The notes beneath the pieces are model-generated. The model was not told the DNA's origin and ran no database searches. It saw only the letters and a list, made by a program, of their open reading frames with translations. Shown here in pieces: positions 16,670 through 25,881 of a stretch of DNA of 64,000 bases. The translations under genes were made by a program, and so were the position numbers. Position 1 is the stretch's first letter. Every line of letters starts with the position of its first letter. Source of the DNA: Vibrio maritimus (lineage in GTDB: Bacteria; Pseudomonadota; Gammaproteobacteria; Enterobacterales; Vibrionaceae); assembly GCA_003263775.1 (NCBI GenBank), contig JYJJ01000079.1, forward strand, positions 496,001-560,000, given 5' to 3'.

Positions 16670-17689
16670 TCAACTGCATATTGAACCCCTAGCAAGCCCT
16701 ATCGCCTCAGTAGAATCCACGCTGGTCGATGCGGTGAATTTAGCACTCCATCATGAAATGGGCAGAGACAAACGCGTTGTACTGCTTGGAGAAGACGTTG
16801 GCGATAACGGCGGAGTATTCCGCGCAACGGTTGGTCTTAAAGAACGTTTTGGGCTCAAACGTGTTATCGATACCCCCTCGCCGAAGCACTCATCGGCGGC
16901 GTTGCGGTAGGTATGGCAACTCAAGGGCTGCGACCCATTGCTGAGTTCCAGTTTCAAGGATTCGTGTTTCCTGCCATGGAGCACATCATTTGTCATGCGG
17001 CTCGAATGCGCAATCGCACCCGCGGGCGCCTCTCCTGCCCAATTGTGTTTCGCGCGCCATTTGGCGGTGGCATACATGCGCCAGAACATCACTCCGAAAG
17101 TGTCGAAGCACTGTTTGCTCATATTCCAGGCCTGAGGGTTGTTATCCCGTCATCACCGCAACGCGCCTACGGTTTGTTGCTATCGGCAATACGCTGCAAC
17201 GATCCGGTTATGTTCTTCGAGCCCAAACGCATCTATCGCACCGTTAAATCGAATGTGGTTGATAATGGTGAAGCCCTGCCTCTTGATACTTGCTACACCC
17301 TTCGCAAAGGGCGGGATTTAACGCTTGTGACTTGGGGAGCATGTGTTGTTGAGTCACTTCAGGCCGCGGATACACTGTCTAAAGCTGGTATCGAAGTGGA
17401 GGTGATTGATCTAGCGAGCATCAAACCCATTGATATGGAAACAATATTAAAATCACTTGAGAAAACCGGGCGTTTATTGGTGGTTCATGAAGCCAGCAGA
17501 AGCTGCGGCGTTGGCGCAGAGATCATTACTCGAACTTCAGAGCAAGCCATGTGCATGCTCAAAGCGCCGCCTAAGCGAGTAACCGGCCTTGATACCGTGA
17601 TGCCTTACTACAAAAATGAAGACTACTTTTTGATCCAAGAGGCCGACATCGTACAAGCAGCAAGAGAGCTAGTGGAGGGTTGGAAATGA
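16662..17689 (+). CDS. bkdA2: Branched-chain 2-oxoacid dehydrogenase E1 beta subunit (one frameshift in this sequence)
   Basis: About 342 residues after repair. It is the transketolase-like beta subunit that completes the E1 ThDP site. Visible motifs are VNLALHHEMGRDKRVVLLGEDVG, PIAEFQFQGF, RAPFGGGIHAPEHHSES and the C-terminal domain VTWGACVVESL with VHEASRSCGVGAE. The ATG at 16662 follows AAGGAGGACAAC. The frame breaks in the C run at 16873-16877; one extra C restores RVIDTPLAEALIGGVAVGMA, the normal family sequence. It overlaps E1 alpha and is itself overlapped by E2 (ATGA), showing tight translational coupling. Confidence 0.88.
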
Positions 17690-18823
17690 AGTCATTTTTA
17701 TTGCCAGACTTAGGGGAAGGACTCGCAGAATCTGAGATTGTCGAATGGCATGTGAACGTCGGCGACGATGTCGACTTAGACCAAGTCATCCTTACCGTTG
17801 AGACCGCTAAGGCCGTTGTCGAAGTTCCCGCGCCGTACAGCGGAAAAATAGTCAAACGTTATGGCGAAGAAGGCGATGTCATCAGTATTGGCAGCCTATT
17901 GATTGAAATCGAAGAGGCGGTCACGGAAGGTGCTAACCTTAGTGAATCATCAAGCAACAATGATGCAGCAACCGTTGTCGGCAATGTGTCCAACCACACA
18001 CATCACGTTGAGGTCGATGACTTTTGGGTTGGCGCGGCGCACCACAACGCAGAGGAAAACGCGATTACCGCCATGCCCTCTGCTCGGCTGCTAGCGAAGA
18101 AGCTCGGAATCGATCTGCTTCGCGTCAAAGGCAGTGGCCAAGATGGCGTAATTACAGACAATGACATTTACGATCAAATAGACAAGCAAGCGCCTGGTAC
18201 TGAAGTTCTAAAAGGTGCAAGGCGAACCATGGTGGGTACAATGGCGCAGTCACACCACTCTGTTGCCTCAGTCACCATTACTGAAGAGGCCATGCTTGAT
18301 AGTTGGCAAAAGGACGAAGACATCTCTGGAAGACTCATTAAAGCCGTGGTGCACGCATGCCAAACAGAACCCGCGCTTAATGCGTGGTTCGATGCAGAAA
18401 CCATGACCCGATGCGTCCATTCCAACGTGAACATTGGTATTGCCGTAGACAGTAGCCATGGACTCTATGTCCCAGTGCTCAGAAACGCCAACGAATACGA
18501 TCAAGCAGCATCCGCCAATGGTTAAATGACACCGTCCAAGCATAAGAGCCAGACGCATTGGACGAGAACAATTGCAACACGCCACCATTACGCTCTCTAA
18601 CTTTGGTGCTATCGCTGGGATATTCGCGACACCAGTGGTGACACCACCGCAGGTCGCGATCGTGGGTGCGGGTCGAATTATTGAGAAAGTAATAATGCGG
18701 GATGGACAAGCGTGTGGAGTCAAAGCGTTACCGCTTTCGATAACTTTTGACCATAGAGCGTGCACCGGTGGTGAAGCTGCTCGCTTCGTAAAGGTGTTGG
18801 TGGAGCACTTACAGCAAGGTTAG
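17686..18823 (+). CDS. bkdB: Branched-chain 2-oxoacid dehydrogenase E2 (dihydrolipoyl acyltransferase; two frameshifts in this sequence)
   Basis: About 379 residues after repair. An N-terminal lipoyl domain (LPDLGEGLAESEIVEWHV, lipoyl Lys42 in VETAKAV) is followed by a peripheral-subunit-binding domain (MPSARLLAKKLGIDLLRVKG) and a catalytic acyltransferase core. Two single A losses, near 18510 and 18541 (both GCAAT to GCAT), break the frame; repair restores AIRQWLNDTVQAIRARRIGR. The active-site motif reads DHRACTGGEAARF instead of the common DHRxxDG, so the usual Asp is Thr. I recall this variant from related gammaproteobacterial E2 proteins. No E3 (lpd) gene follows, so the general dihydrolipoamide dehydrogenase presumably serves. 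Confidence 0.86.
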
Positions 18824-19025
18824 TAATGACAAAGGACACTGTGGAAAGTGTCCGTCATTCCGTTGCAAAAGGGAATCTCGTACAGCGTGATTCGGAGGTT
18901 GTTTACGTGACTTAGTCTGAGTTGCTTTGTGAATCACGCGCTATAAAAGATCTTCACGTTCGTGAAGATGACGGTATTTTGTTTGTGGATGCGGCATTCC
19001 AAGCAGATTTCGCCTAACAGAAGAG

Positions 19026-19391
19026 TCACTCCACAACAATCCCTAACTCCACTCTCTTTCGCTTACTAAGCCCCATAGACACAATTTTGTATGATTCGCT
19101 GATGTAGTAACGAAGCTCCTCATCTAACTGACCACTGGTGTCTGTCTGCTGAATCCATTTCATTCCACGATTTGCAAAGTATGGCGCGGGTCTATAGCCT
19201 TCATGGTCAGAGAGAAAATCGAAATTGAGATCCGAAGTTTTAAATATATAAGCCTCACTCCCCTCCTTACTCCAGCCACCAATCGCGAACACCTTTCCGC
19301 CCACTTTCCACACGTGTGCATCTCCCCACTGAATCACATGTGAGGTTGCCGTAAAGGAACCGCAATACTCATTAAACTCATCGTATTTCAT
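19026..19391 (-). CDS. MmcQ/YjbR family DNA-binding-fold protein
   Basis: A 121-residue protein of the MmcQ/YjbR (DUF419) family with the double-wing, CyaY-like fold. Typical pieces are the N-terminal FNEYCGSFTATSHVIQWGD, the strand VWKVGGKVFAIGGW, YRPAPYFANRGMKWIQ near the middle, and the C-terminal helix YYISESYKIVSMGLSKRKR. Its biological role is unknown in the family. It is the last gene of a short leftward group after a Nudix hydrolase (15 bases) and an ACT-domain gene, with no obvious functional tie. Confidence 0.85.
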   Translation of the reverse strand: MKYDEFNEYCGSFTATSHVIQWGDAHVWKVGGKVFAIGGWSKEGSEAYIFKTSDLNFDFLSDHEGYRPAPYFANRGMKWIQQTDTSGQLDEELRYYISESYKIVSMGLSKRKRVELGIVVE

Positions 19392-19406
19392 TGAATCTCC
19401 TTTTCA

Positions 19407-19844
19407 TCAACTCGTCGGTTGTAGCATAGACAGAATACCGTCTGGGTATACGGGAATAGATCCACTGATAACGTCCTCTTCTGGCACCCATCTTACGGTA
19501 AACTCAACGCCATTCGTTTCTATGCCCTTAAAACTTTCTTTCTGATAAAGATCGGAATTTTCAAGGATACCTTCGAAGACAAAAACCACTTCATGTCCGG
19601 GAACGCCGTCGAACGTGAACCTGTTCTCACTCACGCCAAGTAAGTTTAGGTCTGAGACATCCGCACCTATCTCTTCGCGAACTTCACGAACCGCTGCTTG
19701 TTCAGCAAGCTCTCCAAACTCAACCCCACCACCAATCGGCATCAAATAGTGCTCATTTTTTGTCGGATCATAACCTTCCGCCAGCAGTATTTTTCTATCA
19801 TATCGACTAAGACAGACTGCTTTTACCCGAATAGGCTTACTCAC
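19407..19844 (-). CDS. Nudix hydrolase
   Basis: A 145-residue pyrophosphohydrolase with an intact Nudix box at about residues 38-60: G-x5-E-x7-REVREEIG-A (GGGVEFGELAEQAAVREVRE followed by EIGA), including the metal-binding glutamates. The substrate (a nucleotide or other diphosphate) cannot be told. The start is a GTG that overlaps the end of the upstream ACT-domain gene by eight bases, implying translational coupling. Confidence 0.88.
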   Translation of the reverse strand: MSKPIRVKAVCLSRYDRKILLAEGYDPTKNEHYLMPIGGGVEFGELAEQAAVREVREEIGADVSDLNLLGVSENRFTFDGVPGHEVVFVFEGILENSDLYQKESFKGIETNGVEFTVRWVPEEDVISGSIPVYPDGILSMLQPTS

Positions 19845-20235
19845 TTAGGAACTCCTCTAGCGCAGCGAGCGCCGCATCTGCTTTGGAAGACTGGACAAAG
19901 ATATGGTCATGATAATAGGCTGCTACCACGTTAGCGCTAATATCCCGCTCCGCAAGTTTGTTGGACACCGCTGCCGTTAAGCCGACCGCTTCAAGGCTGG
20001 AGTGAACGTTCAAAGTGATCATTCTAAACACCCCTTCAAAGTCGAGTTCAGCTTGCTCTGCCTGAAGCTTTGGAAGTACTAGAGTCAAACCTTCCTGTTC
20101 TTTAAACGAACCTAAGATATCGAGCATCAGGTATTCAGCCAGTGAGCCTTTTACTGTACAAAACACAAATTCCCCATCGACTAAACTTGGCTCCATTGAT
20201 GCGAGTAGCTGTTCTAAATCGGTAATTCCTGACAT
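19837..20235 (-). CDS. ACT-domain protein (DUF2241/ACT_7 type)
   Basis: A 132-residue cytoplasmic protein of two ACT-like halves. The first (SMEPSLVDGEFVFCTVKGSL) is characteristic of the DUF2241 group, and the second (FRMITLNVHSSLEAVGLTAA, then DISANVVAAYYHDHIFV) is a classical ACT fold. Such proteins are presumed amino-acid sensors; the ligand is unknown. The ATG at 20235 follows AGGGCAAACG; an upstream in-frame start at 20307 would add 24 residues without a ribosome site. The C-terminal end overlaps the Nudix gene. Confidence 0.82.
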   Translation of the reverse strand: MSGITDLEQLLASMEPSLVDGEFVFCTVKGSLAEYLMLDILGSFKEQEGLTLVLPKLQAEQAELDFEGVFRMITLNVHSSLEAVGLTAAVSNKLAERDISANVVAAYYHDHIFVQSSKADAALAALEEFLSE

Positions 20236-20427
20236 CGTTTGCCCTAAGCGTTTCCATACATTTTCAACATGTTGCGCTTCAAAAACGCCTACGGCAAGCA
20301 TCAACACTTCAAAGTATTTGCACCATCACGAAACCGCCGTCGTCCGTATGATATAGTCGCAACCTTCGAATAAATTGGATCACTGGCTCCAATTCAATAC
20401 TCGTAATCTAGGTAGGAACCCATTTTT

Positions 20428-20637
20428 TTGAATAGAGAATCAAAGCTACTCGTTGTCGCAATCGCTATTGCTGTGCTCAACATAGTGTCACATCTTTTGT
20501 TGTCAAAGTTCTTTGCTGAGTATTCGTGGGTCGAAATGTCGTTGGCTTCGATACCATTCATTATGATGTTGATGTGTGTTTTTGCGGTTCGCTACGCGGC
20601 GAAAACACTAAAGGAAAGTGATAAAGAAGAAGGCTAA
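20428..20637 (+). CDS. Small two-helix membrane protein, unknown function
   Basis: A 69-residue protein with two predicted membrane segments (LLVVAIAIAVLNIVSHLLL and MSLASIPFIMMLMCVFAVRY) and a charged C-terminal tail (KTLKESDKEEG). The start appears to be TTG at 20428, ten bases after AGGAA. I recognise no family. It stands alone between the leftward ACT-domain gene and the leftward etf genes. Confidence 0.6.
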   Translation: MNRESKLLVVAIAIAVLNIVSHLLLSKFFAEYSWVEMSLASIPFIMMLMCVFAVRYAAKTLKESDKEEG

Positions 20638-20696
20638 GATTGCTTGTAAAAACCTTAGCCCTTTCAAGTGATGTGTTTGAACAATAAAAAAATAGG

Positions 20697-21640
20697 CTAA
20701 GGCACCTTATCAATCAGCTCCGGCATGATTTCAAATAAATCTCCAACCAGCCCATAATCTGCCACCTCAAAGATCGCCGCGTCTGGATCACTATTGATCG
20801 CCACGATGACCTTCGAGTCCTTCATTCCCGCCATGTGCTGAATAGCTCCGGAGATGCCAATGGCAATATAGAGCTCGGGAGCGACAATTTTGCCCGTCTG
20901 ACCGACTTGCAGGTCGTTAGAAACAAAACCAGCGTCCACCGCAGCTCTTGATGCGCCGACTGCGCCACCAAGTTTGTCGGCTAAGCGCTCAACGAGAGCA
21001 AAGTTCTCTTGACTGCCTAGCCTCGACCGCCTGATATAACTACTTTTGCCGACGACAAGTCGGGACGCTCTGATACCGTCTGTTGAGAATCAATAAAGCT
21101 AGCCAGGGTCTGTTGAGAAGCCTGTGGCTCAACCACTTCAACATGTGAGCTTTCTTGGCTATCCGTACTAGCTGAATTAAACGCTGAGCCACGAATCGTC
21201 ATTACCAACTTGGAATCGTTGGACTTTATTCGCGCTAGGGCGTTACCGGCATAAATCGGGCGAATAACGGTATCGGGTGATTCGATTTGAATAACGTCTG
21301 ACAACTGCCCAACATCAAGAAGCGCCGCCACTCTCGGCATCAGGTTTTTTCCAAATGTTGTTGCTGGCGCAAGAAAATGAGTAAACGGCTCGCTTAACTC
21401 AACAATGATGGGAGCGACATCTTCAGCGGTGGGATGTGTAAATTGCTCGGTATCGACACGGAATACCTGCGTTACTCCCTTCACTTTTGATAAGCTTTCC
21501 GCTATTGCTGTGACGTTGTTGCCTACCACAAGTACAGCAATATCACCGCCTATCTGGCTTGCAGCATGTAGCGTTTTCAGCGTATCTACGGCGATATTGT
21601 TATTATCGTGTTCAGCAATGACCAGTGTTTTACTATCCAT
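20697..21640 (-). CDS. etfA: Electron transfer flavoprotein alpha subunit (one frameshift in this sequence)
   Basis: About 314 residues after repair. This is the FAD-binding ETF subunit that takes electrons from acyl-CoA dehydrogenases. The C-terminal FAD domain shows VVISGGRGLGSQENF, LADKLGGAVGASRAAVDAGF and GQTGKIVAPELYIAIGISGAIQH followed by NSDPDAAIFEVADYGLVGD, all hallmarks of EtfA. The break is at about 21021, where the coding strand reads GAGGCTAGG for an expected GAGGCCTAGG. It follows etfB by 14 bases. With four acyl-CoA dehydrogenase-type steps encoded further along the window and a LiuR-like site upstream, it most likely serves branched-chain acyl-CoA oxidation. Confidence 0.92.
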
Positions 21641-21654
21641 GATTTACCCTCCCC

Positions 21655-22406
21655 TTAGTTAAAGCACTTTGCTTCATTACGGAGCTTATCCACCAACTCG
21701 TCGACACTCGCCACCGATTGACCCGCCTCGCGAGGTTTCGGAGTCATCACTTCTAACACCTGTTGACGCGCTTCAATATCAACCGCTAACGATTCAATGG
21801 GAACGACATCTAGCGGCTTCTTTTTCGCTTTCATTATGTTGGGTAAAGACGCATACCTTGGTTCGTTAAGGCGTAAATCAGTGCTGATAATCGCTGGCAA
21901 CTGCAAACTCAATGTTTCCAATCCACCATCCACTTCTCTTGTCACCAAGCAACTTCTCCTTCGATGACAAATTTTGATGCGAATGTACCTTGTGGACGAT
22001 CAGTCAGAGCGGCGAGCATCTGAGCAACTTGGTTGTTATCGGTATCGATAGATTGTTTGCCCATTAACACCAGTTGAGGCAATTCATGGGACATGACTTG
22101 CTTAAGCACTTTTGCCACGGCCAAGGGCTCTAACGTTGACTCGCTTTCAACATGAATAGCGCGATCAGCCCCTAGGGCAAGAGCATTACGAAGTGTCTCT
22201 TGAACCGAATTATCGCCAATGCTGAACACGACAATTTCTGTTGCTACACCAGCCTCTTTCAGCCGAATTGCCTCTTCAACAGCGATCTCGCAAAATGGGT
22301 TCATCGACATTTTCATATTGCTGGTTTCAACCCCAGACCCATCGGCATTTACTCGGATTTTTGCATAGGGATCGATGACACGTTTAACCGCCACTAATAC
22401 CTTCAT
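21655..22406 (-). CDS. etfB: Electron transfer flavoprotein beta subunit (one frameshift in this sequence)
   Basis: About 250 residues after repair. It begins MKVLVAVKRVIDPYAKIRV and carries the ETF-beta signature (NPFCEIAVEEAIRLKEAG, GADRAIHV, GKQSIDTDNNQVAQMLAAL). The later LPAIISTDLRLNEPRYASLP with NIMKAKKKP is the conserved docking/recognition segment for acyl-CoA dehydrogenases. The ATG at 22406 is preceded by AGGAGGGTGT. The frame breaks at about 21945: CTTGGTGAC on the coding strand, where CTTGGGTGAC restores EVAWVTREVDGG. It is the first gene of the etfBA operon, divergent from ETF-QO, with a LiuR-like site in the shared promoter. Confidence 0.92.
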
Positions 22407-22464
22407 ACACCCTCCTGTTTTAAGCACAAACGCCATAAAGTGGTTATAAATTGAGCTTAGCTAA

Positions 22465-22482
22465 GTTTACGTTTACGTCAAC
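22465..22482. promoter_or_regulatory. Putative LiuR (MerR-family) operator between etfB and ETF-QO
   Basis: GTTTACGTTTACGTCAAC shares TTTACGTTTACGT with the minus-strand reading of the site next to liuR (51812-51830). LiuR-type regulators recognise such ACGT repeats in front of branched-chain catabolic genes. The position between two divergent electron-transfer genes fits. Confidence 0.7.
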
Positions 22483-22542
22483 TGCACTATAGTTATACGT
22501 AACATCTTTAAGATCCGATGGATGGCAACCGAGGTGTACAAC

Positions 22543-24206
22543 ATGCAAAGAGAATCAATGGAATTTGACGTAGTGATTGTAGCGCTGGCCCCGCTGGGCT
22601 CTCTGCCGCCATCCGATTAGCGCAGTTGCAGCAGCAAGAAAAACCACTTTCAATCTGCGTGATAGAAAAAGGAGCTGAAATCGGTGCGCATATACTGTCC
22701 GGTGCCGTGTTTGAAACTCGAGCGTTAGATGAACTACTCCCCGATTGGAGAAGTCTCGGTGCACCTGTGAACAACCCCGTTACCAACGATGAGTGTTTGT
22801 ATCTCACAACTCACCTCAATCATGTCGTAATACCTGACTTTCTAACTCCGAACAGTCTAAAAAACAGCTCAGACAACCACGTCATAAGCCTTGGAAATTT
22901 ATGTCGATGGTTAGCCGATCAAGCTGAGCAGTTAGGCGTCGAAATCTTCCCTGGTTTCGCCGCGAGCAAAATTTTGTATGAGTCAGATAATAGCGTGATA
23001 GGCGTGCAAACCGCTGACATGGGTCTAGATAAAAACGGAGAGAAAAAGCCAAACTTCGAGCCCGGCATTGATCTTATCGCCCAATACACCATTTTTGCGG
23101 AAGGTGCTCGCGGCCACCTCGGTAAATCGCTCATAGAAAAGTATTCTCTCGACCATAACAAGCAGCCCCAACACTACGCGCTTGGCTTCAAAGAGCTGTG
23201 GCAGCTGCCAAAAGAGCATCCACATTATAAACAAGGGAGCGTTATTCACGGTGTAGGCTGGCCACTCAGTGAAACGGGCACCACCGGAGGGAGCTTCTTA
23301 TATCATTTACCCAATAACCAGGTTGCGGTTGGTTTGATTGTCGACCTCAATTACCGCAACCCTAATCTCAATCCTTTTGAAGAGTTTCAACGCTTTAAAC
23401 ATCATCGCGCGATTGCCAAATATATATCAGGTGCCGAACGACTATGTTTTGGAGCAAGAGCCATTGCCAAAGGCGGATTACGCTCACTACCGAAACAGCA
23501 GTTTCCCGGTGGCCTGCTCATTGGCTGTGATGCTGGTACGCTCAATATGGGGAAAATTAAGGGTAGCCACACCGCTATGAAATCGGGCATGTTGGCAGCA
23601 GAAGCGGTAGTTAAGTCTCTAGTGGCACCTCAACCAGAGCGTGAGGCAGACTATCAAAGTGAATTCGAAGCTTCATGGCTCTACGAAGAACTTGCGAGTA
23701 CGCAGAACTTTGGTGCCAACCTTCATCGCTTCGGTGAACCTGTTGGTGGTCTTTTAAATGTGCTAGAACAAAACTGGTGGCCGAAACTATTTAAGAAGTC
23801 AGTGCCATGGAGAGTAATGGATTGTACCGAAGATCATATGTGCCTTGATGGAATCGACCAATCTAAGCCCATTGACTACCCTAAGCCTGACGGAGAACTT
23901 AGCTTTGACAAACCTTCCTCGCTGTTTCTATCTGGTACACAGCACGAAGAAAATCAGCCTTGTCATCTCAAGATTAGCGACCCAACTCTGATTATTGATA
24001 CTCACCTACCCAAGTACAATGAACCCAGTCAACGATACTGCCCTGCAGGTGTGTACGAAGTAGTTCGTTCCGAAGGGCCACCACAGTTACAAATCAATGC
24101 TACAAACTGCCTTCACTGTAAGACATGCGATATAAAAGATCCGTCAGCAAACATTGACTGGACACCACCAGAAGGTGGCGGAGGGCCAAGTTATCGTGGC
24201 ATGTAA
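22543..24206 (+). CDS. Electron transfer flavoprotein-ubiquinone oxidoreductase (one frameshift in this sequence)
   Basis: About 554 residues after repair, the normal length of the family. It is a membrane-associated FAD/4Fe-4S enzyme that passes electrons from ETF to ubiquinone. The FAD-binding motif near residue 13 reads VVIVGAGPAGLSAAIRLAQL only if one G is restored at 22580-22582 (GTAGCGCT, expected GTAGGCGCT). Later features are GAEIGAHILSG, GARGHLGKSL, the quinone/FAD segment GGLLIGCDAGTLNMGKIKGS and the C-terminal cluster CPAGVYE...NCLHCKTCDIKDP with four cysteines for the 4Fe-4S centre. GAGGTGTACAAC precedes the ATG at 22543. It is divergent from etfBA and shares the LiuR-like site. 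Confidence 0.92.
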
Positions 24207-24365
24207 GGGATCCTCCTACAACGCTATTTGCGCACTGAGAGATATTAGACAAGCTGCATTAATTAAACCATCGACCGTTCGTAGTGTGACAGTTGCATAA
24301 GAAACTTGTTCTAAACCCCGATACAATCACGTTCCCCCGTAGTAAAAAAAGAAAATGGATACACC

Positions 24366-24596
24366 ATGAAGGATTTAATTTATCAAACGCTTGTAAGCCT
24401 CTCCAACAATACTCCAGAAGAGCATGCTCAAATCAGACAGCATCTATACGAAGAGTTAGATTTGCCTTTCAACAAACAAGCAGACCTCTATGCCAACGTA
24501 CTTGGCCCTGCTGGTTCGGGTAAATTTGAAGATGATCAGGCGATGAATGCCGCAGTAGAAAGTGCCATTCGCATGTTAGATACGCCTGAGCACTGA
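24366..24596 (+). CDS. Conserved small protein, unknown function
   Basis: A 76-residue soluble, acidic protein (MKDLIYQTLVSLSNNTPEEH ... RMLDTPEH) with no signal peptide or membrane segment. It is mostly predicted helix. I recognise no named domain. A weak GGA lies before the ATG. It stands alone between ETF-QO and a converging aminotransferase gene, with a hairpin behind it. Confidence 0.6.
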   Translation: MKDLIYQTLVSLSNNTPEEHAQIRQHLYEELDLPFNKQADLYANVLGPAGSGKFEDDQAMNAAVESAIRMLDTPEH

Positions 24597-24611
24597 TCGG
24601 ATTTCGAAAGA

Positions 24612-24638
24612 GATACAACCCTAGAATTGGGTTGTATC
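24612..24638. terminator. Hairpin between converging genes, possible weak terminator
   Basis: GATACAACCC and GGGTTGTATC form a perfect 10-base stem around TAGAATT. There is no T run on either side, so termination would be weak or Rho-assisted. Confidence 0.45.
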
Positions 24639-24648
24639 AATAGTGGGA

Positions 24649-25818
24649 TCACCTTAAGAGTGCGTGGCGAATACAATCTCCTGCATGCTCAACGATACGC
24701 GGAGTTAAGCCTGTTAAGCTAACTCTTCCGTTATCAAGCAAGTATATAGCATCTCTAGCTCGCAATGCTTTTATATCCGTTAGCGCGAGTGGCAATTGAA
24801 AAAACATCCCGTAAGTTGTGTGTGTTGGTATCGCTTTGTCATGATTAATAGATGCTAATAGAGCGTGTTTACGTTGATCTAGTAAGCTCCGAACTTCCAT
24901 CAATTCCTTCTTCCATGACATACGCAATAAATCGTCACCTAATATATCAGCCACAATAGATGCGCCAAACTGTGATGGAGACGAGTAGTTGCTACGAATA
25001 ATGCCATTCATTGCCTCCTGAACCACACCTGTATACCGCTCACATTCGACTTTTATTGTTAGTGCGCCCACTTGTTCGTGATACAAAGTGAAATTTTTAG
25101 AAAACGAAGTGGCAACAATGAGGTTTGGACATATCGACGAAATAACACGAATGGCTTCACTATCCTCTCCCACTCCACGTCCTAGCCCTTGGCTGGCATT
25201 GTCGATGATAGGGATAAGTTGTTTACGACGACATATCTGGGCGATTTGCTGCCACTCTTCACTCGAATACACGCTTCCAGAGGGGTTGTGAGCGCCCGAT
25301 TGTAAAATGATCGAATCATTGGGCTTGGTATCAACAAGTCGCTGTTCAAAGTCTTCAATTTGGGTAGCGTGCTCAAAGAACTGCGTGGCAAGTCCGGCAG
25401 CTTTGGCAACATTTTGATAATTAGACCAGCATGGCGTGCCAATCCAAATTCGCTCGCCTTTAAGTTGTTGAGCGAAAAAATCAAACGCTAGCCTCAACGC
25501 CCCCGTTCCTCCAGGCGCTTGTACTGAGGCTAGTTGTTTTGCGTTTTTCTGACAGAAATCAGCTCCAAATACTAAACGCTCCACGACGGAAATAAATCGC
25601 TTAGATGAAAATGGTTCTTTGCCCCAGCATTGAGCTACGCGTTTCTGGCTTTCTAAAACAGTGGGAAACACCATAGCCTCACCATTATCATCATACAAAA
25701 CACCGCTGACTAAATCGTATTTTGCCGTTCGGGTATCCTGTTGTATGAGTTTGGCAACGCGCCTGACATCATCCAGCTCCGCTGGTTCTACATTTTCAAT
25801 AATTCGCATCGAGATCAT
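24649..25818 (-). CDS. Class I/II aminotransferase (aspartate/aromatic aminotransferase family)
   Basis: A 389-residue PLP enzyme of fold type I, related to AspC/TyrB. Visible motifs are the PLP-phosphate-binding GGTGALRLAFDFF, the ring-stacking region GTPCWSNYQNV, SGAHNPSGSVYS with the substrate-contacting Asn, IIDNASQGLGRG where the usual D-x-A-Y-Q-G-F reads D-N-A-S-Q-G-L, and the PLP lysine in ATSFSKNFTLYHEQVGAL. The specificity is unknown; the loss of the canonical Tyr in that motif suggests it is not a standard aspartate aminotransferase. It is the last gene of a leftward six-gene operon that also contains a class III aminotransferase, so it may regenerate an amino donor or act on a product. 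Spacing to the Fe-ADH gene is 63 bases. Confidence 0.82.
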   Translation of the reverse strand: MISMRIIENVEPAELDDVRRVAKLIQQDTRTAKYDLVSGVLYDDNGEAMVFPTVLESQKRVAQCWGKEPFSSKRFISVVERLVFGADFCQKNAKQLASVQAPGGTGALRLAFDFFAQQLKGERIWIGTPCWSNYQNVAKAAGLATQFFEHATQIEDFEQRLVDTKPNDSIILQSGAHNPSGSVYSSEEWQQIAQICRRKQLIPIIDNASQGLGRGVGEDSEAIRVISSICPNLIVATSFSKNFTLYHEQVGALTIKVECERYTGVVQEAMNGIIRSNYSSPSQFGASIVADILGDDLLRMSWKKELMEVRSLLDQRKHALLASINHDKAIPTHTTYGMFFQLPLALTDIKALRARDAIYLLDNGRVSLTGLTPRIVEHAGDCIRHALLR

Positions 25819-25881
25819 TTGGAACCTAAGTTAATCAGTTTTCGCTTTTAATAACGCGCTTTTTGGATCAATAAACGACGA

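Noticed and set aside
18833..18852. Hairpin GGACACT ... AGTGTCC after bkd E2 as a terminator
   Set aside because: The stem is good but no T run follows on either strand. It is at most a weak or Rho-dependent end signal.
18826..19017. A 64-codon frame directly after bkd E2 (MTKDTVESV ... AAFQADFA) with a single in-frame TAG at 18913
   Set aside because: The frame is short, has an internal stop and no good ribosome site, and matches nothing I recognise. It also overlaps a hairpin. It could be a decayed small gene but is within chance expectation.
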